A DNA stretch of 10,645 nucleotides from Nitriliruptoraceae bacterium (GCA_003554005.1 PWEU01000165.1:1-10645), one strand, 5' to 3'. Counted from the stretch's first letter, positions 1-6,878 are shown. Notes: a model not told the origin generated them from the letters alone. Numbers and translations: made by a program.

Positions 1-24
1 CAGCGGATACCTGCTGGTTCTCGC
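1..24. repeat. Hairpin repeat, copy 1 (cut by window edge)
   Basis: This is the right part of a hairpin that also occurs at 62-99. CAGC (1-4) pairs with GCTG (13-16) around a loop containing GGATA, and the following GTTCTCGC would pair with a left arm lying outside the window. Aligned to the second copy (74-97), about 21 of 24 bases are identical. The 12-base arm CTGCTGGTTCTC extends the base pairing, as expected if the structure matters. The copies start 73 bases apart. Between them, GATCG (46-50) and CGATC (56-60) can form a further small 5-bp hairpin. The function is unknown; a REP-like intergenic repeat is the most likely class. Confidence 0.5.
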
Positions 25-61
25 CGTCCAACCGGGCAGAAGCTCGATCGAAGCGCGATCA

Positions 62-99
62 CCTGCGAGAACCAGCGGATAGCTGCTGCTTCTCGCAGG
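62..99. repeat. Hairpin repeat, copy 2, downstream of the DUF429 gene
   Basis: CCTGCGAGAA (62-71) and TTCTCGCAGG (90-99) form a perfect 10-bp inverted repeat. One C/C mismatch (72/89) follows, then CAGC/GCTG (73-76/85-88) and a short G-U/G-C extension close on the loop ATAG. The hairpin lies 21 bases past the stop codon of the minus-strand DUF429 gene, so it could mark the 3' end of that transcript. There is no T-run after it on the minus strand, so it is not a classic intrinsic terminator. Its near-identity to the sequence at 1-24 favours a dispersed or tandem repeat element over a one-off terminator. Confidence 0.6.
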
Positions 100-120
100 C
101 AGCGAAGCGACTGGCGCTGC

Positions 121-864
121 TCACGCACGACGCGGTTGGGTCCGGGGGCCGGGCGTCACCGGTGGCGGCACGCGGGCGGTGATCACGATCGGCCGGCCGT
201 GATCGAGCTGATCGGTCGTCTCCGGCAGGGTCAGCACCGGGCCGGCACCGGCGATGCCGTCCGCCACCCAGGCGCACACCGCGGCGTCCACCACGTCGTC
301 GGGAGCGGCAGCTTCGTCCCCCGGGAACCGATCGGGAAGCACCAGACCGTGCCGCTCCAGGATCGCTCGCCGGGTCGTGATGCCCGCCCAGGAGCGCTTG
401 CGTGGCAACGGGGCTCCGGTCAGGACCGCGAAGGCGACCTCCGGGTGCACCTCGTGGAGCGGGTGTCCGGCAGCGAGGAGCTCGTCCACCTCGACGATCC
501 GTGGGACCAGCCGCCAGGCCTGCATGCTGATGCCAGCGCCCACGACCTCCCCGGCGCGGGCGGTGGCCTGTGCGTGGGTGAGGAGCCCCCCGTCGCGGGC
601 CCCGTCGACCACGGTGCGGGGAGGCGCGGAGAACACGCTGCTCGCCCGACCCGGGAGCAGCCGTCGCGCGGCCGTGTCGGCCTGGCGGGGACCATCGAGC
701 AGCCCGATCGGCATGTCGACGCCAGCCGCATCGAAAGCCCCGTCGGCCAGCGCCTCCGCCAGGTGGGGCACCACCTCGACGTCATCGACGACCCCGTCGG
801 TCAGGCGCACCACGACCCAACCGGCGCTGCACCCATCGACCCCCAGGACCCGACGGGCGCTCAT
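121..864 (-). CDS. DUF429 family protein (predicted RNase H-like fold)
   Basis: A 247-residue protein. The N-terminus, GVDGCSAGWV at about residues 8-17, is the hallmark of DUF429, a family predicted to adopt a ribonuclease H-like fold. Acidic residues in typical positions are D10, D50 (in VDMPIGL), E142 (in HPE, 140-142) and D189/D190/D193 (in DDVVDA). These could form a metal-binding site. The biochemical role of the family is not established, and nuclease activity is only predicted. The proline-rich tail after about residue 230 is probably disordered. The ATG start places the family motif at the usual distance from the N-terminus, although no clear ribosome binding site precedes it. The gene begins 49 bases after the TetR gene on the same strand, so co-transcription and shared regulation are likely. 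Family assignment is firm; function is not. Confidence 0.85.
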   Translation of the reverse strand: MSARRVLGVDGCSAGWVVVRLTDGVVDDVEVVPHLAEALADGAFDAAGVDMPIGLLDGPRQADTAARRLLPGRASSVFSAPPRTVVDGARDGGLLTHAQATARAGEVVGAGISMQAWRLVPRIVEVDELLAAGHPLHEVHPEVAFAVLTGAPLPRKRSWAGITTRRAILERHGLVLPDRFPGDEAAAPDDVVDAAVCAWVADGIAGAGPVLTLPETTDQLDHGRPIVITARVPPPVTPGPRTQPRRA

Positions 865-913
865 GGCGCCCGCGCCGTGTCTTCGACGGGCACGGCCGCC
901 ACTGCCGGGGTGC

Positions 914-1735
914 TCACGGCGTCACCAGCCCGAGGTCGTGGAGCGTGCGCTCGAGGTCGGCCCGGAACAGCGCCTCGCAGCCGTCGGGGAACAGCCAGTG
1001 GGGGTGACCGAAGACCTCGAGGCTGACCTGGCCATGCAGGCGCCCCCAGGCGAGCAGCAACAGGGGCCCGACGGCCGGGTCGATCCCGGGGGCAAGAAGC
1101 GGATCCATCGCGCCCGGCGGACCGGCGACGCTCGGATCCGACAGCACGCGGTCGCCCCGCAGGCGCCCCACCGCCGCGGCCTCGAGCAGCGGACGCGCCA
1201 GCGCCGCGCCCATCCGGGTCATGGCCTCCACGGTGGGTCCATCGGCCGGTGCGGCGTAGCCAGGTATCGGGTCGCCGAACAGCAGACCGAACTCGTTGGG
1301 GTGGGCGACCGACCAGGACCGGTAGGCCAGGCCGACAGCCCGCAGCCGCTCGGCCACGTCGGCGTCGGCCCCCGCGCGCATCGGCACCTCGGGTGCCGGG
1401 CGCTCGCGATCCGTCGCCACCTCGCCGCCGGCGCCCAAAGCGAACTCGAGGTGGTCGGCGAGGTCGTGGAACCCATCGGCGATGAGGGCGGTCAGCAACC
1501 CGTCACGAGAGTCGACGTAGCGGTAGAGCCCGGCCGGGCTCATCCCGAGCCGACGAGCCACGGAACGCAGGGCGAGCCCGGCCGGCCCGACCTCGCGCAC
1601 CTCCTCCAGGGCAGCGGCCTTGAGGTCGATCCACGTGCGCCGGCGCGCTCGCGCGCGGCGACCCGTGGACGCCGTGTCCGCCGTCGGCTCGGTCGCACCG
1701 GTGGCCGCAGCATCCGCCGTGTCAGCACTGCTCAT
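914..1735 (-). CDS. TetR/AcrR family transcriptional regulator with WHG C-terminal domain
   Basis: A 273-residue one-component repressor-type protein. Residues 1-35 are an Ala/Thr-rich then Arg-rich extension. The TetR-type helix-turn-helix spans about 36-82, with LALRSVARRLGMSPAGLYRYV as the recognition unit. The C-terminal ligand-binding and dimerisation domain carries WGRLHG (230-235), the W-x-x-x-H-G signature of the WHG (TetR_C_13-like) class, plus the typical AHPNEFGLLF segment. GGGAGG (1744-1749 on the minus strand), 8 bases before the ATG, supports this start. The gene is divergent from the oxidoreductase at 1918 and is followed closely by the DUF429 gene. By family precedent it would repress its own and the divergent promoter and be released by a small ligand. 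Ligand and targets are inferred, not seen. Confidence 0.9.
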   Translation of the reverse strand: MSSADTADAAATGATEPTADTASTGRRARARRRTWIDLKAAALEEVREVGPAGLALRSVARRLGMSPAGLYRYVDSRDGLLTALIADGFHDLADHLEFALGAGGEVATDRERPAPEVPMRAGADADVAERLRAVGLAYRSWSVAHPNEFGLLFGDPIPGYAAPADGPTVEAMTRMGAALARPLLEAAAVGRLRGDRVLSDPSVAGPPGAMDPLLAPGIDPAVGPLLLLAWGRLHGQVSLEVFGHPHWLFPDGCEALFRADLERTLHDLGLVTP

Positions 1736-1814
1736 CCTCGCTGCCTCCCATCGGCCGAGCGGCGCAGGCCGCGCCCAGTCGACGTCCGCCTGGCGCGCAG
1801 GTTAGCCGATTACC

Positions 1815-1847
1815 GCGAACACCGCTTGCGTTGCGAACAGCGTTCGC
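1815..1847. promoter_or_regulatory. Putative TetR operator pair in the divergent intergenic region
   Basis: Box 2 at 1833-1847, GCGAACAGCGTTCGC, is a dyad with 6-bp arms and a 3-bp centre. Box 1 at 1815-1829, GCGAACACCGCTTGC, matches it at 12 of 15 positions with its centre 18 bp away. A shorter GAAC-A-GTTC palindrome lies further downstream at 1864-1872. The boxes sit 71-103 bp before the oxidoreductase ATG and 80-112 bp before the regulator ATG, where a regulator could control both promoters. Length and dyad form are typical of TetR-family sites. That this particular TetR protein binds them is inferred from position only. I could not assign convincing -35/-10 boxes here. Confidence 0.5.
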
Positions 1848-1917
1848 GCAGGGTGAGTTCAGGGAACAGTTCTCTCGCTTCTTGCCCCACCTCGATCCTC
1901 AACCTGAAGGCCACACC

Positions 1918-2853
1918 ATGCAGATCACCGTCCTCGGCGCCGCCGGTGGCGCCGGACAGGCCATCGTCCACGAGCTCGCGGCCCGCGGCCACCACGTCGT
2001 CGCCGCCAGCCGCTCGGCGGAGGAGCTCAGCTGGCCGGCCGGCGTCACCCCGCTGGCCACCGACCTGACCGACCCGGTCCAGCTCGCCGCCGCATGCGAG
2101 GACGCCGAGGTGGTCGTGATGGCGGCCCAGGTCCCCTACCCGCGCTGGCACGCAGAGCTCGCCGACCTGATCGACCGGGCGGCCGACGCCGCGGCCGCTG
2201 TGGGCGCCCGGCTCGTGATGGTCGACAACCTCTACGCTTACGGCTCCCCGGGCACTCCCATGTCGGAGACCACGCCCGAGGCCGCCACCACCCGCAAGGG
2301 GCAACTCCGCGCCGCCATCGGGCAACGGCTCCTGGCCCGCCATCAGGCGGGTGAGTTCCGGGTCGCGATCGGACGGTTCGCCGACTACTTCGGCCCCTAC
2401 GACGGCAGCTCGCTGGTCAACCAGCTGATCATCCAGCCCGGCATCGCGGGCAAGCGGGTCCGCACCTTCATCGCCGACGATCAGCCCCACACCTTCCACT
2501 ACCTCCCCGACGCGGCTCGTGGGTTCGCCACCCTGGTGGAGCGGCCCGAGGCCGACGGCCGCATCTGGATCCTGCCGGCCGCGCCGGCCACCACCCAGGC
2601 CGCGCTGGTGGACCACCTCGGCGAAGCACTGGGCGCACCGGTGCGGCACAGCCGCGTCACGCCGGCGATGCTGTGGGCCCTGGGGCTGTTCAACGCCCAG
2701 CTCCGCGAGGCCCGAGAGGTCGTGGCGCAGTTCGACCGTCCCTACGAGACCGACGCCAGCGACTTCGTGTCCACCTTCGGGCCGATCGAGGTGACCCCTC
2801 ACGATCAGGCCATCGCCGCCACGGTCGCCTGGGGGCGCGAGGTCAGCCCGTGA
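1918..2853 (+). CDS. NAD(P)-binding epimerase/dehydratase-like protein (atypical SDR)
   Basis: A 311-residue Rossmann-fold protein. GAAGGAG at residues 7-13 is the glycine-rich dinucleotide-binding loop, and R32 after beta-2 could favour NADP. TDL (48-50) follows beta-3. The usual YxxxK catalytic pair is not obvious: the tyrosine region reads NLYAYG (Y106, Y108) and the next lysine is K127 (TRKG), so it resembles atypical or extended SDRs and NAD-dependent epimerase relatives. The substrate cannot be told. The ATG at 1918 is chosen because GAAGG (1906-1910) lies 7 bases upstream and the Rossmann strand begins at residue 1; an upstream in-frame extension has no homologous look. It is the only clear plus-strand gene, is divergent from the TetR gene, and overlaps the convergent dppF by 11 bp. 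Confidence 0.85.
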   Translation: MQITVLGAAGGAGQAIVHELAARGHHVVAASRSAEELSWPAGVTPLATDLTDPVQLAAACEDAEVVVMAAQVPYPRWHAELADLIDRAADAAAAVGARLVMVDNLYAYGSPGTPMSETTPEAATTRKGQLRAAIGQRLLARHQAGEFRVAIGRFADYFGPYDGSSLVNQLIIQPGIAGKRVRTFIADDQPHTFHYLPDAARGFATLVERPEADGRIWILPAAPATTQAALVDHLGEALGAPVRHSRVTPAMLWALGLFNAQLREAREVVAQFDRPYETDASDFVSTFGPIEVTPHDQAIAATVAWGREVSP

Positions 2854-2858
2854 CCTCG
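2838..2858. terminator. Palindrome containing both stop codons of convergent genes
   Basis: CGAGGTCA (2838-2845) and TGACCTCG (2851-2858) form a perfect 8-bp inverted repeat around the 5-base loop GCCCG. The plus-strand stop TGA (2851-2853) and the dppF stop (2843-2845, TGA on the minus strand) pair with each other in the stem. A GC-rich hairpin shared by two convergent transcripts could act as a bidirectional terminator or 3'-end stabiliser. No T-run follows on either strand, so intrinsic termination in the classic sense is unproven. Confidence 0.45.
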
Positions 2859-3835
2859 GTGCCCACCTCGCCGTGCAGCAGACACGCGGCGCGATGGTCG
2901 TCCGCGACCTCCTGCAGGGCCGGGTCGATCCGCTCGCAGGCGTCGAACACGGCGCGGCAGCGGGTGCGGAACCGGCAGCCGCTCGGCGGGTCGATCGGTG
3001 AGGGGACATCCCCTTCCAGGCGGATCCGCTCCCGCTCCCGTTCTCGCACGGGGTCGGGGATCGGGATCGCGGACAGCAACGCCTGGGTGTAGGGGGGCTG
3101 CGGAGCGCGGTAGAGATCGAGCCGCTCCGCCTCCTCGACGATCCGTCCGAGGTACATCACGGCGATGCGGTCGCAGACGTGCTGGACGGCCGCCAGGTCG
3201 TGGGCGATGAACAGGTAGGCGAGGCCGAGATCCTGCTGGAGCTCGGTGAGCAGGTTCATCACCTGCGCTTGGATCGAGACGTCCAGGGCAGCGATCGGCT
3301 CGTCGCAGACGATGAAGTCGGGTTCGCAGGCGATCGCCCGGGCGATCCCGATGCGCTGGCGCTGCCCCCCGGAGAACTCGTGGGGGTAGCGATCGGCGAC
3401 CCGCGGGTGCAGACCACAGCGCTCCAGCAGGTCACCGATGCGGTCGCGTCGGGCCTGTTTGCCCTGGTGCAGACCGTGGATGTCGAGGGCCTCTCCGATG
3501 CTCTCGCCGACGGGCAGGCGCGGATCCAGGGAGGCGTAGGGGTCCTGGAAGATCATGGCGGCCCGCCGACGCCAGGAGCGCAGGTCCCGCTTGGACAGCG
3601 ACCGCACGTCGGTGCCGTCGAAGACCACCCGCCCCGACGTCGGCTCCACCAGCCGGAGCAACGCCAGGCCGCTGGTGGTCTTGCCGCACCCGGACTCCCC
3701 CACCAGGCCGAGGGTCTCCCCAGGCTGCAACGTGAGGCTCACCCCGTCGACCGCGCGCACGAGCTGGCGGTCCCGTCCCCGACCGACTGGGAAGTGGACG
3801 TGGAGGTCCTCGACCTCGAGCAACGGCGAGCTCAC
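2843..3835 (-). CDS. dppF: Peptide/nickel-class ABC transporter ATP-binding protein (DppF/OppF type)
   Basis: A 330-residue cytoplasmic ATPase subunit, a complete example of its class. Walker A is GESGCGKT (46-53), the Q-loop is at Q97 within FQDPYASLDPR, the ABC signature is FSGGQRQR (154-161), Walker B is FIVCDEP (174-180), the D-loop is ALDVS and the switch histidine is H212. The C-terminal oligopeptide/dipeptide transporter extension follows PPYTQALLSAIP and keeps four cysteines: C287, C293, C300 and C318. The start is GTG, overlapping the dppD stop as GTGA (3832-3835), with GAGGGGG just upstream. It pairs with the DppD-type ATPase to form the nucleotide-binding heterodimer that powers import. 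It is the last gene of the operon. Dpp versus Opp naming cannot be settled by sequence alone. Confidence 0.93.
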   Translation of the reverse strand: MSSPLLEVEDLHVHFPVGRGRDRQLVRAVDGVSLTLQPGETLGLVGESGCGKTTSGLALLRLVEPTSGRVVFDGTDVRSLSKRDLRSWRRRAAMIFQDPYASLDPRLPVGESIGEALDIHGLHQGKQARRDRIGDLLERCGLHPRVADRYPHEFSGGQRQRIGIARAIACEPDFIVCDEPIAALDVSIQAQVMNLLTELQQDLGLAYLFIAHDLAAVQHVCDRIAVMYLGRIVEEAERLDLYRAPQPPYTQALLSAIPIPDPVRERERERIRLEGDVPSPIDPPSGCRFRTRCRAVFDACERIDPALQEVADDHRAACLLHGEVGTEVTG

Positions 3836-4929
3836 GCCACCCCCTCGTCCCGGACATCGGGCGGCTCGATCGCGATCCTGGTCGCCGCCGACGCACGGCG
3901 AGACTGCTCCTCCGGCACCTCGTAGAAGCTGCGGACCAGGTGACCGGCGACGACCTCACGCAGCGGTGGCCGCTCGGTGGCGCACCGCTCGTCACTGCGG
4001 AAGCTGCACCGGGGGTAGAACCCGCAGCCGGGCGGCAGCGAGGTCGGCGGCGGCGGGAGACCGGGGATCGCCGCCAGATCCCCCCGCTCGGTGTCACCGA
4101 GCACCGGTAGCGACGCGAGCAGCCCCACCGTGTAGGGGTGACGGGGCCGGGATAACAGCTCCGGCGCGTCGGCCTGCTCGACCACCTCGCCGGCGTACAT
4201 CACCAGCACCCGGTCGGCGATGCCGGCCACCACACCGAGGTCGTGGGTGATCCACACCACCGCCATGCCGAGGTCGGCCTGGAGCTCGGCGATCAGGTCG
4301 ATGATCTGGGCCTGTGTGGTGACGTCGAGGGCGGTGGTCGCCTCGTCGGCGATCAGGACCTCCGGGTCGCACGACAGCCCGATCGCGATGACGACCCGCT
4401 GACGCATCCCGCCGGAGAACTGGTGCGGGTAGTCACCGAGCCGGTCCTCGGGCGAGGGGATGCCCACCTTGGCGAGCAGCTCCACGGCCCGGTCGCGGGC
4501 CGCGGCCTCCGACAGCCCGAGATGGTGGCGCATGCCCTCGGTCAGCTGACGCCCGATGGTGTGGACCGGGTTGAGGGAGGTCATCGGATCCTGGAACACG
4601 AAGCCGATCCGCTGGCCGCGGACATGAACGAGTTCCGCCTCGCTGAGCGAGATGAGGTCGGTGTCACCGAGGTGGGCAGTGCCCGTCCCCCGGCCCGGAG
4701 GGATCGGGATCAGCTTGGTCAGCGCCAGCGTAGAGACCGACTTCCCCGAGCCCGACTCGCCCACGATGGCCAGCGTCTCGCCCCGGTGCAGGTCGTAGTC
4801 GAGCCCGCGGACGACCTCGGCGCGGCCGCGCTTGGTCCCGAAGCTGACCTCGAGGTCGCGGACCGACAGCACGACCTCGGCGTCCGTGCTGTCGTCGTGC
4901 TCGGGTGTCGGCTCGGGCGCACCGCTCAT
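3832..4929 (-). CDS. dppD: Peptide/nickel-class ABC transporter ATP-binding protein (DppD/OppD type)
   Basis: A 365-residue ATPase partner of the downstream DppF. Motifs in order: Walker A GESGSGKS (57-64), Q-loop Q113 in FQDPMTSLNP, signature FSGGMRQR (171-178), Walker B VLIADE (191-196), D-loop ALDV and switch histidine H229. The C-terminal family extension has C302, C308 and C316, but the position where relatives often have a fourth cysteine (GHxVAC) reads GHLVRS, giving Ser334. An extra tail of about 25 residues after that point (RRASAATRIA and on) is longer than typical. The ATG overlaps the dppC stop as ATGA (4926-4929), and a G-rich SD-like run lies just upstream. The subunit assignment is secure; whether the cysteine loss matters is unknown. 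Confidence 0.93.
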   Translation of the reverse strand: MSGAPEPTPEHDDSTDAEVVLSVRDLEVSFGTKRGRAEVVRGLDYDLHRGETLAIVGESGSGKSVSTLALTKLIPIPPGRGTGTAHLGDTDLISLSEAELVHVRGQRIGFVFQDPMTSLNPVHTIGRQLTEGMRHHLGLSEAAARDRAVELLAKVGIPSPEDRLGDYPHQFSGGMRQRVVIAIGLSCDPEVLIADEATTALDVTTQAQIIDLIAELQADLGMAVVWITHDLGVVAGIADRVLVMYAGEVVEQADAPELLSRPRHPYTVGLLASLPVLGDTERGDLAAIPGLPPPPTSLPPGCGFYPRCSFRSDERCATERPPLREVVAGHLVRSFYEVPEEQSRRASAATRIAIEPPDVRDEGVA

Positions 4930-5849
4930 GTCACCCCCCGCGACTGGATGATCGAGCGCTGCTTGGGGTCGAGGGCGTCGCGTAGCCCGTCACCGACCAG
5001 GTTCAGCGCCATCACCGTGAGGAAGATGGCCAGTCCCGGGAACAGGCTCATCCACCATGCCCCGGTCGGGATGAACCCCTGGGCATCCAGCAGCATCAGG
5101 CCCCAGGCCGGCCGCGGCGGCTGCACGCCGATGCCGAGGTAGGACAGGGCCGCCTCGGTGAGGATGGCGAACGCCAGCGACAGCGAGGTCTGCACGATCA
5201 CCGGCGCGGCGACGTTGGGCAGGACGTGACGGGAGATGATCCGCCAGTCGCTGGCGCCGAGCGAGCGCGAGGCCCGCACGTACACCTCCTCCCGCACCGA
5301 CAGCACCGAGCCACGGACCCCCCGGGCGAAGATCGGGGTGAACACCACACCGATCGCGATCATGGTGTTGCGCAGGCTCGGGGTCAGCACGGCTACGATG
5401 GCGATCGCGAGCAGCACCACGGGGAAGGAGAAGAGCACGTCCATCGTGCGCATCAGCACCGCATCGATCCAGCCGCCCCGGTACCCGGAGATCAAGCCGA
5501 TCAGCGTGCCGACCATCAGGGAGATGCCGACCGCGACCGCCCCGACCTGTAGTGACACCCGGGCACCGAAGATCACCCGTGACAGCACGTCTCGGCCGAG
5601 CTCGTCGGTCCCGAACCAGTGGTCGCGGCCGGGCGGCTCCAGGCGTCGGACGATGTCGCCGTCGGTGTAGGCGTAGGGCGCGACCAGGTCGGCGAACACC
5701 GCTGACAGGATCAGCAGTGCCAGGACGATCATGCCCGCCGCGGCCAGCCGGTTCTTCAGCAGCGCCGACAGCGTCTCACGCCAACGCGGCTCCGATGGCT
5801 CGTCCGGGGCCTGGAGTTCCTCGGCGGGGTCGTGGGTCGGCTCGGTCAT
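4926..5849 (-). CDS. dppC: Peptide/nickel-class ABC transporter permease (DppC/OppC type)
   Basis: A 307-residue inner membrane permease. The charged, proline-rich N-terminal 25 residues are cytosolic. The first membrane segment is about 36-56 and is followed by the DppC-type motif HWFGTDELGRDVLSR (77-91). Further hydrophobic segments lie near 102-122, 134-155, 161-178, 214-236 and 265-287. The EAA loop that docks on the ATPases is at about 189-211 (YVRASRSLGASDWRIISRHVL, then PN). I chose the ATG at 5847-5849 because it overlaps the dppB stop in an ATGA coupling and gives the family length. The reading frame stays open well upstream into dppB, but that extension is Arg/His-rich shadow sequence. 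It forms the translocation pore with DppB. Confidence 0.93.
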   Translation of the reverse strand: MTEPTHDPAEELQAPDEPSEPRWRETLSALLKNRLAAAGMIVLALLILSAVFADLVAPYAYTDGDIVRRLEPPGRDHWFGTDELGRDVLSRVIFGARVSLQVGAVAVGISLMVGTLIGLISGYRGGWIDAVLMRTMDVLFSFPVVLLAIAIVAVLTPSLRNTMIAIGVVFTPIFARGVRGSVLSVREEVYVRASRSLGASDWRIISRHVLPNVAAPVIVQTSLSLAFAILTEAALSYLGIGVQPPRPAWGLMLLDAQGFIPTGAWWMSLFPGLAIFLTVMALNLVGDGLRDALDPKQRSIIQSRGVT

Positions 5850-6790
5850 GAGGTCGTGATCCTCGGATCGAGTCGGGCGTAGAGCAGGTCGACCAGCAGG
5901 TTGATCAGCAGGAACCCGGTGGCGATCAGCAGGACCGCCCCCTGCAACACCGGGTAGTCCCGTCGCACGACGGCGTCGAGCGCCAGCCGGCCGATCCCGG
6001 GCCAGGCGAAGACGACCTCGACGACCACGATGCCGCCGAGCAGGGTCGCGAGCTGCAGCCCGGTGATGGTCACCACCGGGATCCAGGCGTTGCGGAGCAC
6101 GTGATGACGGAGGATGTAGCGCTCGGGCATGCCCTTGGCGCGGGCGAGCCGGACGTGCTCGGCCCCCATGGCCTCCAGGACCGAGGACCTGACGAAGCGG
6201 GTCAGGATCGCGCCGGTGACCACCCCGGCGGTGGTGGCGGGCAGGATGAGGCGACGGATCGCCTCCACGGGATCCTCGAGGGGTGAGACGTATCCCGACG
6301 GCGGGAGCCACCCGAGCGAGCGGGCGAAGACGAGGATCAGCAGCAGCCCGAACCAGAAGTCGGGGACCGACACGCCGATCTGGGAGAAGCTCGAGGCGGC
6401 GTAGTCGACGGGTCTGCCCTGCCTGACCGCCGAGACGATGCCGGCCGGCAGCGCGATGAGCAGGCCGACGAGCAGGGCGGCGAAAGCCAGCAGCATGGTG
6501 GCCGGCAGCCGCTGCAGCAGCGCGCCGGTGACCGGCTGCCCGGTCCGGAAGCTGACCCCGAGGTCACCGGTCAGCGCGCTGGTCAGCCAGTTCCAGTACT
6601 GCAGCAGCAGGGGCTGGTCAAGCCCCGCCCGGGCGATCAGCGTCTCGTAGAGTTCCTGGTCGAAGCGGGTGCCCAGCGCGGGCCGCACGGGGTCCCCCGG
6701 CACCAGGTGGATCAGCGCGAAGACGACGATCGAGACGCCGAGCAGGGCGACCGCGGCCTGAGCGGTACGACGGAGCACGTACCGCCCCAC
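5846..6790 (-). CDS. dppB: Peptide/nickel-class ABC transporter permease (DppB/OppB type)
   Basis: A 314-residue membrane permease that begins YVLRRTAQAAVALLGVSIVV and runs into HLVPGDP, the characteristic DppB/OppB N-terminus. Membrane segments are about 9-30, 99-121, 136-157, 183-200, 237-260 and 283-304. The EAA loop is about 211-231 (EHVRLARAKGMPERYILRHHV). A periplasmic-side domain lies between the first two segments. The start codon is GTG at 6788-6790, with GGAGGGA (6795-6801) 4 bases upstream. The gene stands 88 bp after dppA, so its translation starts independently, while dppC is coupled by overlap. Confidence 0.93.
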   Translation of the reverse strand: MGRYVLRRTAQAAVALLGVSIVVFALIHLVPGDPVRPALGTRFDQELYETLIARAGLDQPLLLQYWNWLTSALTGDLGVSFRTGQPVTGALLQRLPATMLLAFAALLVGLLIALPAGIVSAVRQGRPVDYAASSFSQIGVSVPDFWFGLLLILVFARSLGWLPPSGYVSPLEDPVEAIRRLILPATTAGVVTGAILTRFVRSSVLEAMGAEHVRLARAKGMPERYILRHHVLRNAWIPVVTITGLQLATLLGGIVVVEVVFAWPGIGRLALDAVVRRDYPVLQGAVLLIATGFLLINLLVDLLYARLDPRITTS

Positions 6791-6831
6791 GCTGTCCCTC
6801 CGTGGCGAAGCTCAGGCTGGTCGCCCTCACG

Positions 6832-6861
6832 CTGGGTGGGGACCCGCGGGCCCCCACCCAG
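6832..6861 (-). promoter_or_regulatory. Intercistronic hairpin between dppA and dppB
   Basis: CTGGGTGGGG (6832-6841) and CCCCACCCAG (6852-6861) form a perfect 10-bp stem with a GC-rich 10-base loop. It begins 17 bases after the dppA stop codon. No T-run follows on the minus strand, so full termination is not expected. In many importer operons such a structure lets the binding-protein mRNA be more abundant than the permease mRNA, through 3'-end protection or partial termination. That role is inferred here. Confidence 0.5.
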
Positions 6862-6878
6862 GTCAGGTACTGATGACC

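Noticed and set aside
874..896. GCCGTG/CACGGC hairpin between tetR and DUF429 as a terminator
   Set aside because: Only 6 strong base pairs with an 11-base loop and no T-run. Such matches are common by chance at this GC content.
1831..1917. Earlier start for the oxidoreductase
   Set aside because: It would begin inside the operator region and add residues before the Rossmann strand. The ATG at 1918 has a good ribosome binding site.
254..2068. A 604-residue plus-strand open frame across the DUF429 and TetR genes
   Set aside because: Its translation is Arg/Ser/Pro/Thr-rich low-complexity sequence, antisense to two recognisable proteins. Long antisense frames are expected at this GC content.
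1810..3009. A 399-residue minus-strand open frame opposite the oxidoreductase
   Set aside because: It has no family features and an Arg/Gly-rich composition, and it overlaps the promoter region and two supported genes.
5850..6311. N-terminal extension of dppC to an upstream in-frame start
   Set aside because: The extra 154 residues are Arg/His/Pro-rich shadow sequence inside dppB. The internal ATG at 5847-5849 overlaps the dppB stop and gives the normal family length.
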